Below, piece after piece: positions 45,746 through 58,587 of a stretch of 64,000 nt of DNA. The notes under the pieces were generated by a model. That model was not told where the DNA came from, made no database searches, and saw only the letters and a list, made by a program, of their open reading frames with translations. The position numbers and the translations under genes are program-made. The DNA lies in assembly GCA_032622095.1 (NCBI GenBank), contig CP136066.1:182998716-183062715 (forward strand), read 5' to 3'. Each line of letters starts with the position of its first letter. Positions within the stretch are counted from its first letter, which is position 1. The DNA is from Siphonodentalium dalli (Eukaryota > Mollusca > Scaphopoda > Gadilida > Siphonodentaliidae).

Positions 45746-47285
45746 AGCAGGTTAGCCCGCCACTGGCGGCGTTTGTCAGAAACATGACAATTTAAAAAAA
45801 AAAATTATTAATTGTTTTAATTATTTTTTTAGTTTGTTTTTTTTATTTTTAAATTTTTTTTATTTTAAATTAATTTTGTAATTGAATTTTTTGTTTTTCA
45901 ATGAGTTAATTCTGCCTTTTTCGGGCGGAAAACTGACCCGATGAAATCCCCCCCCCCCCCTTCCTAGGAACGACAGACATAAGAATCACACAACACGCAT
46001 TTTTTTTTTTTCAATGAGTTAATTCTGCATTTTAATCAAGAGACATTACGGTACCCGTCCCTAAAAGAGTTATGATTTAAGGTACATCGGGCGGAAAAAA
46101 CTGATCCGATGAAAAATTCCCCCGTGCCTAGGAACGACAGACATAAGAATCACACAACACGCATTTTTTGTTTTCCAATGAGTTAATTCTGCCTTTTTAA
46201 TCGAGATAAATGCATTTCGCGTTTTGCATCCGTAGTTTCGTACTCATTGGTAACCGTTTAGCAACGTCGATGGCAATAAAGAGCGTTAGTCGGTTAACAA
46301 CTCCAAATATGGTCAATATAAAGATCGTTGATGCCTTAACCCCGAAGTGCCGTTTGTGGTGATTTTGATGATTGGGAGTGGAGAATGAGTGCTCAGAGCT
46401 TGTCCAAAATGCGACGTTGACCATTCCCGTGGGTTTTTACCCTTATATACGAAATTTGAGCTCGATCCGACCAGCCGTTTTCGATTCTATGAAGTACCCA
46501 CACACACACATATATACATATATACGTAGTTCTCAGAATATTAGTAGATTAGCAGGTTAGCCCGCCACTGGCGGCGTTGGTCCGAAACATGACAATTTTT
46601 TGTTTTTTTTTGTGTTTTTCAATGAGTTAATATTAATTTTTTAATTTAATTTTGAGTTTTTAAATATTTTACCCGATTTGACCTTGAATTGATCATTTTC
46701 ATGGTCAAGGTCATGTCGGGGTTACAATATATAATTTGTGGGTACCCGTTTGAAGGTTAAGATTCACCCGATGAAAATTTCCCCCGTTCCTAGGAACGAC
46801 AGACATAAGAATGTTTCACACAACACGCAGTACCCGTCCATAAAAGAGGTATGATTTAAGGTACATCGGGCGGTAAAACTGACCCGATGACAATTTCCCC
46901 CGTTCCTAGGAACGACAGACATAAGGATGACACAACATGCACGTTTTGTTTTCCGATGAGTTAATTTTGCCTTTTTAATCAAGATAAATGCATTTCGCGT
47001 TTGGCGTCAGTAGTTTCGTAGCCACATGCTAGCGTTTAGCAACGCCGATGACATATACAGATATAAAAAATGTAGAGTTACACCTTTTGGATCGCGAGCG
47101 AATCGATAGCTATCCAAACGAAGGTCGCACTTTAAGGGTCAATGAGTGCTCAGAGCTCGTCCAAAATGCGACGTCGACGATCCCCGTGTGTTTTTACACT
47201 TACATACGAAGATTGAGCTCAATCCGCGCAGCCGTTTTCGATTATATGAAGTACCCACATATATACACACACACACACATATATA
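45746..47285 (+). repeat. Two tandem copies of a dispersed element of about 770 bp
   Basis: Both begin AGCAGGTTAGCCCGCCACTG, contain GTTCCTAGGAACGACAGACA-type segments and CCGATGAAAATTTCCCCCGT-type segments, and end in CA/TA microsatellite. Element class unknown. Confidence 0.75.
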
Positions 47286-47289
47286 TATA

Positions 47290-47775
47290 CTAGCCGTTGA
47301 GCCCGACGTTGTCCGGGCTATTCAAAAACCAAATTTCAAGTCGATAGCTCCACCCGTTTCCGAGATCTCGTCTGCGCATGCGCGAAGCTGACGTCGCACG
47401 GGCTCGGCGACCCGATAAAATTCGTATCCGGGCAAGATACATTCACGTACCAAAATGCAAGTCGAAAGCTCCACCCGTTTCCGAGATCTCGTCTGCGCAT
47501 GCGCGAAGCTGGCGTCGCACGGGCTCGGCGACCCGATAAAATTCGTATCCGGGGCAAGATACATTCACATAAGAATTTCAAGTCGATAGCTCCACACGTT
47601 TCCGAGATCTCGTCTGCGCATGCGCGAAGCGGGCGCCACACGGGCTCGCCAATACGACAACGTCCACCGCCTGGTCAAACTACACACACGTACCAAGTTT
47701 CGTCCCGATCGGTCGAGAATCGTAGATTTGTATAAATGATACAAACATACAGACAAACAGAGGTCTTCAAAATAT
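47290..47775 (+). repeat. Tandem repeats of about 120 bp, GC-rich, three units
   Basis: Each unit contains CACCCGTTTCCGAGATCTCG, TGCGCATGCGCGAAGC and (in two) CGACCCGATAAAATTCGTAT. It starts CTAGCCGTTGAGCCCGACGT and ends with ACAAACATACAGACAAACAG, so it may be the body of one dispersed element. Confidence 0.8.
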
Positions 47776-47779
47776 ATAT

Positions 47780-48845
47780 GAGATGGTGAAAATTGGCGGG
47801 TAAAGAAATTCGTATCAAATTGTGGGCCCCTATATCTCTCAAATTCGCATCAAATTTAGGGCCCCCATATCGCTCACACAAACGGCACCAATTTGGCTTA
47901 TTTAAACCACACGATTATATTCCTCGTATCACGAATATGTATCAATCTGGTGGAAATGGGCGCTAAACATATTGTTTATCAACGTTGGTGTCCCTGTCAC
48001 CCTCTATGCACCCCTGACTCGAATGGCCTCACTTTTGACACCTTTAAACCAAACAGTTAGACTCCTGGTATCATGGAGATGATTATTTATAAGTTTGGTG
48101 CTAATCGGCGACTAAACAGATTTTGATCATTTTTAGTGCCGCCACCCCCAATCTCCCACACAAACAGCACCAATATGGCGTCTTTAAATTACACGATTAT
48201 GTACCTCCCATCAAGGATAAGAACGATTATCAATTTAGTGGAAGTTGGCGCTAAAACTATTGTGTATCAATTTTGGTGCCTCTCTCCCTTTCAGTGCACA
48301 CCTGACTCGAATGACGCCACTTTTGACAGATTTAAGCCACACCATTAGACTCCTCATACCATGGGTTGATTTTGTGTAAGTTTGGTGCCAATCAACTAAA
48401 CCCATTTTTATCAAATGTGGTGCCCACCCCAATTTGTCTACCAAAACGACAGCAAATTTGGCGTCATTAAATCGCACAATCAGCTGCCTTGTATCATGGA
48501 GAAGAATATGTATCGATTTGGTGGAATTCGGCGCTAAATTTTGGTGCCCCTCTCCCTTTCCATGCACCCCTGACTCGAACGGCGCCACTTTTGACATATT
48601 TAAATCACACCATTAGATTGATTATAGCATGGGGATGATTGTATATAAGTTTGGTGGCAATCGGCGACAAAAAAACATTTCTGCCCCTCCCCTTTTCTGC
48701 GCCTGAGAAATTTCTAACCCGCACCATTATCTTTCTCGTAAAAAGTTACCCCTGTTATACCCCTTTTGTGCCATCTAGATGGTCCACTGTGAATTTCTAT
48801 AGAACACAGACAGACAGACACATTCGCAAATATAGATATAGATTA
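47780..48845 (+). repeat. Element with internal repeats of about 283 bp
   Basis: At least three diverged units alternate C-A-C-A-A-A-C-x-G-C-A-C-C-A-A-T and CACCCCTGACTCGAATGGCC motifs. It ends ACAGACAGACAGACACATTC. Related sequence at 45620-45740 suggests the 45746-47775 block was inserted into it. Confidence 0.65.
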
Positions 48846-49140
48846 GTGCTTATATATGGTACATAGTACTATATATTGTAAGGGATACACGTGGAACTGT
48901 AAGTGATTACACATACACGTGCCATCAGATGCAGTCACATGGGCGAACGCACACTGGGTTTCACAAGTGACAAATACATACAAGATGGGTAATTCGTATT
49001 CGTAAAATTGTGTTCTTTAATGATCAATGCTTTAAAGGGATGTGTTACCCATGGGTTGGTCCAGACAAATTAGTGCAATCTATGCAGTTCACATAGACAA
49101 CAGACCAGACTGTTCTTGTAATTATATATATCTGGTAATA

Positions 49141-49412
49141 TTAACCCTTCCATGGCTACTATACATGGAGCAGCCTGAAATTTTGCGAAAACTCTGTGCC
49201 AATACATTCTCTTATAAATGCGAGTCTCACATAGGGAGACTCGCAGAAATAAGTGAATACATTGGCATAACACTATTTACCTTGACCTTGTAAGCCAATA
49301 CATTCTCTTATATATGTGAGGCTCCTTATGGGAGACTCGAGTATATAAGAGATTGAACTGGCACATGATATTTAATGCTGCACCAGCGCAGCTCCCGCCA
49401 TGAAAGGTTTAA
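49141..49412 (+). mobile_element. piggyBac-like MITE, subfamily C
   Basis: 272 bp, TTAA at 49141-49144 and 49409-49412, termini CCCTTCCATGGC and AACCTTTCATGGCGGG. Two diverged cores keep the CCAATACATTCTCTTATA arms but have different tips (GAGTCTCACATAGGGAGACTC). Confidence 0.82.
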
Positions 49413-50662
49413 CTGTACTTAGTAATAAGCTATACGTATAACTACTCGCTTAGGCTCATTATTGAGGGAGTACTGCAGACAACAACACTGAAGATGCGTA
49501 GTATGAGTACTTGCATAATAATGTAATAATGAGCTAGGTTTCCAATAGTGTTCTCCAAATATAATCTCGGTGATTTTTGGCTATAATTATCCTCAGGACT
49601 GGGTTCAGAATTACTTCAAACTTAGTTCAAACATGAGCACTTGATCTGAATATATGTTATGCTAATATTAGTATGGAGACATCCATCGGCTATGTTTTAA
49701 TTTCAGTTTGGTTTGGGTTACATATCAGAATAAATCATGCTTGGTAGGCAGACTTCATTTTGATATGTTCCTATAGTTTCTCGTGTGTTCTACAAGATTT
49801 AGATACGATAAATAAATTTTGTATACTAGAACATATTGATTTGACTATCTTTGTATACATTGTAATAAACACAATCCTTTGACAGAAAACAAACAACCCA
49901 TCCTGGGGTATAAAAAACTAATTCTGTATTTTTTTAATCAAGTATTTTAAAAACATGTGAGAATCGTGAGAGAATAAAAGAACACTTTAGAATAATAATG
50001 ATCAGATCATGGTGAACCACGGTAAATCTATAATTATCCGAATGAGCTAAAATAGACCGATTGGACTTTCTGGCACGGCCGGTCTATAAGGGGGAAACGT
50101 CGCGCGTAAACATCACTATATACACGGTGCCCTCATATTAACTCGACATTCTTCGAACTGGAAAAAGTTCAGTACATTAACCATCAGTTATCAAGACTGT
50201 TAATGCTTTAAAACAAATGTACATATATAATCAAGCGACGTACTGCATGGTCCTGTTGATCTATAGCTAATATTCAATTTGGTCGAATAAACAAAATGCT
50301 GTTATACGTTTCGTTCGGGGTCGAGATTCATTGCTGATATTTTTCTCTCTAGTCACTAGCAGGCCTGTTGGTATTTGCAATAATTAAGTTATTTTTTTAG
50401 TTGCCCGACAGACTGAACAAAGAAGCCAGTCAAACACTACACACACATCACTTATATCAAAGGAAATGTAAACCAGTCAAACACTACACACACGTCACTT
50501 ATATCAAAGGAAATGCAAATCATGTTGCATATTTTCCTAGTTTCAATAAAAAATTATATTATTCTCACACGGTTAGAAATTGTCTAATGATAGCGGTTTT
50601 GTTGGATTTTTCATCAGTCAGATTTGTTACCAAACGACGGGAAGAAGAGAACAAAACGTACT
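49413..50662. other. No gene recognised
   Basis: AT-rich. A short direct repeat ACACACATCACTTATATCAA / ACACACGTCACTTATATCAA lies at about 50439-50510. Confidence 0.5.
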
Positions 50663-51103
50663 TTAACCATTTCAGTGCCAGGTCCGATTTTTGTATCAAC
50701 CCATATAACCTGTGCCAATGCATTCTCTTATATATGCGAGTCGACCATATAAGAGAATGAATTGGCCTAACAATTGTTCATGATTTGTTATTATTTTACA
50801 ATTTTAATAATTTTTTTCTTATATTCTTTAACAAACTTATTTTGTAGGTTTAGTGCCAGGGAATGTTACGTTTTTCATGGGCATCAAAATTATAACTATG
50901 AATACTTGGTGATAGTTTTGAGTTATAACATGCCCCTCAGGTTTTAACCAGTTTGTTTTTAAATTCGCTATAGCATGCTTAATCATACCCAAAAACAATT
51001 AAACCGAAAATATATATATTTTTTATTTTTTTATTTTTAGGGCCGATTTTACAGACCGCAAATTAGGGCCGATGAGATTCGCCCCTGGCACTGAAAGGGT
51101 TAA
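50663..51103 (+). mobile_element. piggyBac-like MITE, subfamily B, long copy
   Basis: 441 bp with TTAA at 50663-50666 and 51100-51103. Termini read CCATTTCAGTGCCAGG on the left and, on the right, the complement of CCCTTTCAGTGCCAGG. It contains one core palindrome plus unique interior sequence and GGGCCGATGAG near the right end. Confidence 0.85.
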
Positions 51104-51244
51104 TACCCACCTGAAAAAAAGTGGACAATCTAGTTAGACAGATCATGGATGGACGTCATGCTAGAGCTTCATAGAACAACCTAAATAAGTTGAACATACA
51201 AACACAAATGCATACAAGAAAGAGCTAAAATTGCGCTCGTCTAA

Positions 51245-51505
51245 TTACGACCCACTTGGACGATGTGGGATATCATAACCCCACACAGCCACGACAATGC
51301 GCTCATGTAGATCCATATACTGAAAATCGCGTTGACTTTTAAATTTACTCCGAACAGAGTTCACTCTGCCGATGGGGATTAGTACAGTACAGGTATAGCT
51401 TACCAACTCCTCGCCGCAGTTTCGTAAGTTACTTACCAACCCGGGAAAACAATGGCAGTAGTGTGTAACGTTATTTTTCAACCAGCCCACGCCAATAAAC
51501 TTCTA
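51245..51505 (-). CDS. Possible terminal exon(s), unrecognised
   Basis: A frame open from about 51505 to stop TAA (51247-51245). It contains Y-C-H-C-F-P-G-L, C-G-E-E-L-V-S-Y-T-C and ends V-V-A-V-W-G-Y-D-I-P-H-R-P-S-G-S. Two donor-like sites (GTAAGT at 51438-51433, GTAAGC at 51400-51395) interrupt it, so it may be more than one exon or not coding at all. No family is recognised. Confidence 0.25.
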
Positions 51506-51721
51506 TAGGCAATTACTATGACAGACTGATATCAATATATTAGGTTAGATACACCCCCGCGATTGAACCTGTATTTCTCCCAAAATAGAACTATAAAGAT
51601 TCGGTGTCGTGTTACACTGACAGATCGATCCACTGAAATTCGATATTGATTGAAATATGCTATTGCCACATGATTTAAATTTGAGTAACGATCGAAGAAA
51701 GTACATCACATAGTATAACAT

Positions 51722-51926
<205 letters not shown>

Positions 51927-52096
51927 CTCTTATGCGCGATTTCCATTGAAAACGCCGTTAATTAAAATGGTACTGTCAGTGAATTATGTCATTTCTCGTG
52001 TCGTCATTGACGTTACGCGATAACTGATCTAGACTGAATTCTCGATGTTTGATCTTTCTCCACATCGGGACTTTCAATCATTCATTCGGGGTGTTT

Positions 52097-52248
52097 TAAT
52101 CAATTAGATCCGAGAATTACGTTAAATAATTCACTTGAGGCGAGAGACGTTTAGGTAATAAACTCGTGCGCTAACGCCCATTCCTTTCTTACCAACGTCT
52201 CTCGCCTCTCGTGAATTATTAAACGTAATTCTCGGAGCCAATTGATTA
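52097..52248. repeat. Hairpin, arms about 60 bp
   Basis: CCGAGAATTACGT and GAGGCGAGAGACGTT face their complements around a loop of about 30 bases. Confidence 0.85.
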
Positions 52249-54129
52249 CTCTCTATATAACGAAAAATTATTATAGGGTTGCGCGAGAAAATTAATAATG
52301 AGTACCTCCTCTCCTCGTTGGTATGTCGTGGTACCGGGCTCAGCGGGACCAATACCACCATCCACGTCGCGGCGGGTGGAATTGGTCTTACTGGTATCAC
52401 GCTATGCAAGTATCGTCGAAGTGGATTAAAGCCAATACTTTAGTATAAACGGTTTTGGACACCTAAAGATTCTTCAGGTCGAGAACAAAGGGTATTCGGG
52501 TCATAACATTAACATTTAAAGCCCGATTCCCTGCTAAGCGTCATAAGAGGAATATCCAACTGTTTCTAACTTGGGATAATTGTTTTCTCTCTTCTGTAAA
52601 TCCCAAACACAGCATCAATAAATGGAGCATTGTCATTCCCAGGTCGGATTCGTCCGAACATATCAAACCTAAGCTAGGTACGCACATAGACTCTTTGCCA
52701 ATTCTAAGTATGGTGTACATATTTGCCAAAATATTGAATTATGATAGTGATAGAATGTAGTATCAAAACGATCCATAGTATTTGTGGTATTAGTATACAT
52801 TAAAGGGATATTGTCCTTAAATCCATTGTCATTGTATAAGCCAGCTCCAACTTTATTCAACAGAAAAGATGAAACAAATGAATTAATTTGAGTGCAAAAT
52901 ACTGTAATGCACTCAACAAACGATGTAAATCAACATGGCAGTTATAATTAAAATGAGTAAATGGCTTTTAGAGTGATTCATCGTGTAATTTTACAGTATA
53001 CAGTTGTCGCCCGCGATTGAGTGAGACCCAGGGATTTGTCGCCCGCTCGATACCTGGAATCTAACCCGAGGGCCATCTGGCCCGAGAGTGACATTCCCGG
53101 TCGAGAGCGGCGACAAATCCCCGTGGCTCATGAAAACATGGGTGACAAGTGTTTTGTTATCTGACAAAGGAGGACACACGAACCTCCTTAATGGCAGACC
53201 TCTAAGTGCGCGCGTATATTCTTTAATCCAGTTCGAAGAGTTAAATTTATGTTGAAGTCATCGCTTTTTAGAAAATAAAACCTTCACAGTTTGGATCAAT
53301 TAACAAACCCGTCATTTACGCAGATATTGTCCGGTCAGTTTGCTGGTCGCGTGGTGGGAATCGGATCACGGAAAGAGGAGTAAAGCAATTTCAAAGTACA
53401 GTAGCCATGCGGCGAAATGTTCGGTTTCGTTGTAAATGGACGCAACGACACAGGTACATGTAGACGTGTTAAATATCGAGAACGCTAAAATGTGAAACTA
53501 ACAAGATGTAGTGGTGCAAAAAGAAATTGACAAATGTTACAGACTGTTATGCAACATAAGGGTATTATTGTGAAGTCAGAGAAATATATAGTCGGACTGT
53601 CGGAAGGAAATTGTCAATTGATAAACAGTAAAGAGTGGCTATTTGAACTTTAGAGCTTAGCAGGGAAACCTATATGTAACGTGTGCACATCGTTTGTGCA
53701 ATTGTCTGCATCAAATACCAACTGCATAATAAGGTTTATCTATTTGTTCCACGGTATTCAGTATTGGTATAAAAAGGTCCAATAGGAACATTGCACCTTA
53801 TAACGGATTTATGTCCATGACAACACAATTTATACATAGCTTGCTTTAATTGCAAATTAAAAACAAAAAATATGCAAATTAGCAAACACCACAGTTCGCG
53901 GTTGTTAAGAAACAGTCGTGTTTATAAAATGAGTGTTTTAGGAAATTGTTAGAGGGCTGTGAGGGAATATCTGCACGTTGAGTTCTTCGTAGTTCTATGG
54001 TTACTTGTAATCGCTTAGCGGTCAACAACTTTCGAAATGTTACCCTCGATGGTAGCAAGTGATTTGTGGCCCGCCATGTGACGTACCCCCATCCAATCAG
54101 AAGAGAGGAGAATTGGATAAAGGATAACA
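52249..54129. other. No gene recognised
   Basis: GC-richer patches at 52320-52390 and 53000-53110 have no supported exon. Confidence 0.45.
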
Positions 54130-54452
54130 ATTTGTGTGAGTTAAGAGATCTGGAAATTCCCAACCTGACACCCATGTGCAGTTGGAAAAGTTCCATCTGA
54201 TGGCCTTCCCAGTCAATAATGTTTACCAGAAGGAGGAGAATATGCAAATGTTGGCCTAAACACAACAAATTCCCTACTAATAAATTGTGGTAAAATCTAC
54301 AGGAACCATTTCAAGATATCGCATTGAAGCATATTGAAATTTTCAATTAATGTTGTCAGGTTATGAAATTTACGACTGTTGAACATTTGACAAAAGTTGG
54401 AGAGGTTGTGACGCCCCACACCCCCAGAAAAAAAACCATGTCGCCACGTCCC
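54130..54452. mobile_element. Truncated copy of the 12179-type hAT-like element
   Basis: The right end, GTCGCCACGTCCCTG, and the upstream A-A-A-A-G-T-T-G-G-A-G motif match the end of the element at 13640-13710. The interior matches its triplicated unit. The left terminus is missing. Confidence 0.65.
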
Positions 54453-55754
54453 TGATATCAGTGTGATGAGTGGAGGTTTGGTTTATGCTATATAATTTAA
54501 GCACAATCCAAATAGCCATGATCTATTCGGAAATTGCATTCCGGCACTGGTGGATGGTTCCGGTCTTTATTTTCAATGATTTTTTATTTTTGAATGCACA
54601 AAAAAATGTTGGGTACTTCGCACCCATTCCTTTCCCTCGGTTACTCATGATTGAAACGTGAACTGCTAGCCTGCTATGCGCAGCATGTTTTATGTATGTA
54701 ACCTGTGATCAATCTATAATTGCCCCAACCTTGAATAGATAATCCTATACCGTGCTGCGATGTCTTCACATCGACGTAAAACCGAGAGCCCCTCACGGAG
54801 CGTCGCCTCGTATAAACTACCTTGACTATATAGAAACCTAGTTGGTGAATACAGCCACTGCAATGTAGAATCCACTCCTGGTAAATTTTTATTTTATTTT
54901 ATTCCAAGTCTTAGTGACTATAGTTAGGCAGTGCATATTCCATCTTGAAATTTATTTCACCAAAATGTAGCACATTGGATGCTTGGGTCTCACGGGGAGC
55001 TTTCCAATGAATGGCAACAAGCCATATTTCCGACGAAATCCTGAAAAAATTAAGGAGTCGATTATTTAGGGCATTACTGTACTTATCTTAACAATGATGA
55101 TTATCTACAAGAACAGTCCGCAAATACATTCTTAATCAAGTGACTATACTTTACTGCTTTGTGGTTTCATCATAAGACAATTTAGATGAATCAATATATG
55201 CCCATGTTGGCCAGCTCGAAATTAATCAGTTTTTTGTGCATGTTTTTCTGTATTTTGTTTTAGTTTAGTTTCTGAAAAATGACCAACATAATTTTCCGGC
55301 CAGCGTGAACACTGTTGGCAATCTTTCTTCGATAATTTCAATCAAAAAGCCGAAACCTTAACGTGTTATGCACTTAGAATGAAACATAGTTAGCAAACTG
55401 CAACTGATGATGGTCCTATAAAACGTTTTACCAACTTTTCAACTTAATGGGAGTGAATTTCCAAAAATGTATAAATTCTACTTTTGGCATGAATAACTCT
55501 TTTTGTGGGTACGTTCTGAAACTATTATTCTATTCCATCAAACCACCTCAAAATTCATGTCAGTAGAACGAGGAGAAATTTGTCTGCGACGAACATTATA
55601 TTCAGCCTCAAATCTTCTGTAACATGCATAGCAAACACCCCCCTTCGCTTGTCATCCATATATTGATGTACCACCTTCATAATGTGCGGAATTATATGAC
55701 GGATATGTTGTGAGCGATTATTTCTTTCACAGTGGTGAAGTTTCACTGCACTTA
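54453..55754. other. No gene recognised
   Basis: Unclassified AT-rich DNA. Confidence 0.5.
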
Positions 55755-56352
55755 TTATACCCCCGCAACGAAGTTGTGGTGTTGGGGGTATACTGGAATC
55801 AGATTGTCCGCCGTCCGTCGCCCGTGCACACAAATGTGTCCTGAGTGTTTCTCAGTCGTTTTTTTTTTCATTTTCCGTGAAACTTGGCACAAACATCAAC
55901 CGCGATGGGAACCTGTGCACCTGCGATTATGATTCTGTCGGATTTTGTTGGTGGAGTTATCCTCATTTTTCGACTAAGAAAATTTTCGCAACATGTATTA
56001 TTTTGTCCGAGCTTTTATTCCTACATTTTAAGGTCATTTTTTTAAAACTTGGTACATATTTAGTACCATGTGAACCTGTGCACCTGCGATTATGACTTCT
56101 GTCTGACATTTCTGGAGGAGTTATCACCATTTTTCGACTTAGAAATGTTTTTGCAACATGCATAATTTTGTCCCGAGTTTTTATTCCTACATTTTTAGGT
56201 CAATAGGTTTAGGATTAGGTTCAGGGGTTTGTGCACATGCAATGGGAATCTATTATTTTATTATGTTAACTAAATGTTTACTGACATGTGACTTAGTGTT
56301 TTAAAAACAAAGGGGTACCCTTAGTCCCATTGGGACAGTCACGCCTCTAGTG
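55755..56352 (+). mobile_element. Helitron-like or pearl-like element (tentative)
   Basis: Begins with a hairpin (TATACCCCC to GGGGGTATA, around 55757-55791), followed by two repeats of about 175 bp (GTGCACCTGCGATTATGA, CGACTTAGAAA). Near the end is the hairpin GTCCCATTGGGAC, then ten bases, then CTAGT. A 3' hairpin before CTRRT is a Helitron trait, and repeated cores are known from bivalve pearl elements. No 5' TC boundary is certain. Confidence 0.45.
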
Positions 56353-56454
56353 TGTTTGGTTAGTTAGGGTTTTATGGGAAACCAATAAGTGGTAAGTGGG
56401 TGTCTGATGAGGTAGCACATCATGTAGGTTTAGAATGACAGTAATAAGTCTTAA

Positions 56455-56612
56455 TGAAATTATTAAAATTGTAAAAAATAATAACAAATGATGAACAATT
56501 GTTAGGCCAATGCATTCTCTTATATATGCGAGGCGAGCTATGGTCGACTCGCATATATAAGAGAATGCATTGGCACAGGGTATATGGGTTGATAAAAAAA
56601 ATCGGACTTGTC
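56455..56612. mobile_element. MITE remnant, subfamily B type
   Basis: One complete core palindrome with the B-type flank (CACAGGGTATATGGGTTGAT, then AAATCGGAC). The conserved TTAA ends are not recognisable, so it is probably decayed. Confidence 0.75.
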
Positions 56613-56954
56613 TCGAAAGCTTTTTGATATGTCAAATTAGGACAACCTGAAAGAATAATAGCCTGTAACCACTTAATCTTATACCATTTTATTACAAAGT
56701 GAAGTTGGTACCAAATGTATAGATGACAAGAGAACGGGGGAATCTGCAAAGCATATGAACATATCGAACGTACGCACCAAACTATATCAATTAATAAAAC
56801 CCTGAAGTTAAAATTTCTAATTTATAAATGAAATCACAGGAGAATGAAAAGTGACAAAGCCAATAAGATCTTCATTAGTTGCAAGTTGCTAACGCGTGCC
56901 ATACTAAACGTACGTAAACCAACTGTTCGACCTTTGTGTGCTGATTGCTGACTC

Positions 56955-57030
56955 TGGGATGGCATTGCTTTGTGTGTTTGTTTAGCTAGGGGTTTACGTC
57001 GTATTAGCCGTTAGGTCTCATCACAACTGA
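56955..57030 (-). mobile_element. SINE 3'-end remnant
   Basis: The reverse complement reads GACCTAACGGCTAATACGAC then GTAAACCCCTAGC and an A-A-A-C-A tail, matching the 3' part of the SINE at 21865. The head is missing. Confidence 0.55.
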
Positions 57031-57164
57031 GAGAAACGGAATCAGAATTAAGCAAAGCAACTGTGCATAGACGTAACCGTGAAATAGACTAACATGAAAC
57101 AAAATATACCCAAATAAAACACCAAAATCAGGGCGAGAGTGCTCGATCGGGGTCAGAATTATTG

Positions 57165-57870
57165 ACTTTGCTAACCCAAACATTTTAAGACTATGATTCA
57201 TGGTAGATGGTGTTAGAAACTCAAGATGTGAAATTTATAGAAGTTTTTAAAATCTATTTTTTTCGAACTCAAATTCAACAAACACAAAGACCATATCCAA
57301 GAAAAATGATATGGGTATATGTACTGAACGCTGTGAAAAATGATGAACAATAAAGATATACTCACATTTCTTCAGTGTTATTCAGATTTTTGACTTGGAA
57401 GCAGTTGTTTACAAATGGTAGAATTCATTGCTCAGTAATGTTATTTGAAAACTGAATTTGATGGATTACTTAATGTTCACTCAAGCTGAGATTATGACCA
57501 GCAGGTGCTGACCGATTAGAATATTATATCCTGATTGGTGACCTAGTTTCTGTGCTATGGGGTACACCCAAATTGAGGATTACACAGTTATTTTGTAAAG
57601 AGATTGACAACACACCACTGTCCTCATATATTAATACTTAACTGTCACCTGACAAAGAATGCTTGATAAATAAGAATATTAATTTATTGTTCATCTTTCG
57701 TCACAGTGTTCAGTACACATTGCCATATTGTTCTTAGATGTGGACTTTGTGTTTGTTTAATTTGGGTTCGAAAAAATAAATTTTAAAAATCTCTATAAAT
57801 TTCACATTTAGTATTTCTAGCACATTCCACCATGAAATATACTCTTAAATGTTGCATTCAAGGGTTTGGT
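57165..57870. repeat. Fold-back element, arms about 130 bp
   Basis: TGTGAAATTTATAGA, TTTTTTCGAAC and AAACAAACACAAAG-like segments of the left arm (57180-57295) recur reversed at 57735-57860. Confidence 0.75.
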
Positions 57871-58187
57871 TACTGTGATTACTAATAAAAGTGAACATAA
57901 ACCTTTATTTTGACTCCATCAAATTTGGGGAAAATTGGGTTAGCAAAGTACTTAAGAAACTGGCCATTGTGTAAACACATAGAAAATATAATACCAAAAC
58001 ATACAGCAATACTGCTTTCAGATTAGCCAAGATATAAACCTGCATAAACTTAAACAGCAAATATAAATAATTTAATTTAACAAGGGTCCTGTTAATCATA
58101 ATATTTGAAGTAGCTGGCAAACAAGCCTCCTAAATGATTGATAAGATATGTATAATATCCATTGAATCTGGCGCGAATCTTAATCAA

Positions 58188-58587
58188 TTAACCCTTTACC
58201 CAACAAACCGGCCAAAAACGGCCAAATAAAGCTGCAACAGCCTAAATTATCTTGGGTCTGTCTCAATAAAACCATACAAATATGGATATCATTGGAACCG
58301 GCTCATTGACCACATTGTGATGGTTACAGTTATGCCCTGAGCCAATGCATTCTCTTATATATGCGAGTCGACCATAGGTCGCCTCGCATATATAAGAGAA
58401 TGCATTGGCCTAAACAAAATCTTTTTTTAACACTTTTTACCATTTTTTCTTACATTCTTTAACAATTTTATAATTTTTAATGTGTTAAGCCAATGCATTC
58501 TCTTATATATGCGAGGCGACCTATGGTCGACTCCCATATATAAGATAATGCATTGGCACAGGGCCGTTATGTTGGGTAAAGGGTTAA
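58188..58587 (+). mobile_element. piggyBac-like MITE, subfamily A, copy 5
   Basis: 400 bp, TTAA at 58188-58191 and 58584-58587, same orientation as copies 2 and 6. Both cores are present with single-base changes. Confidence 0.9.
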
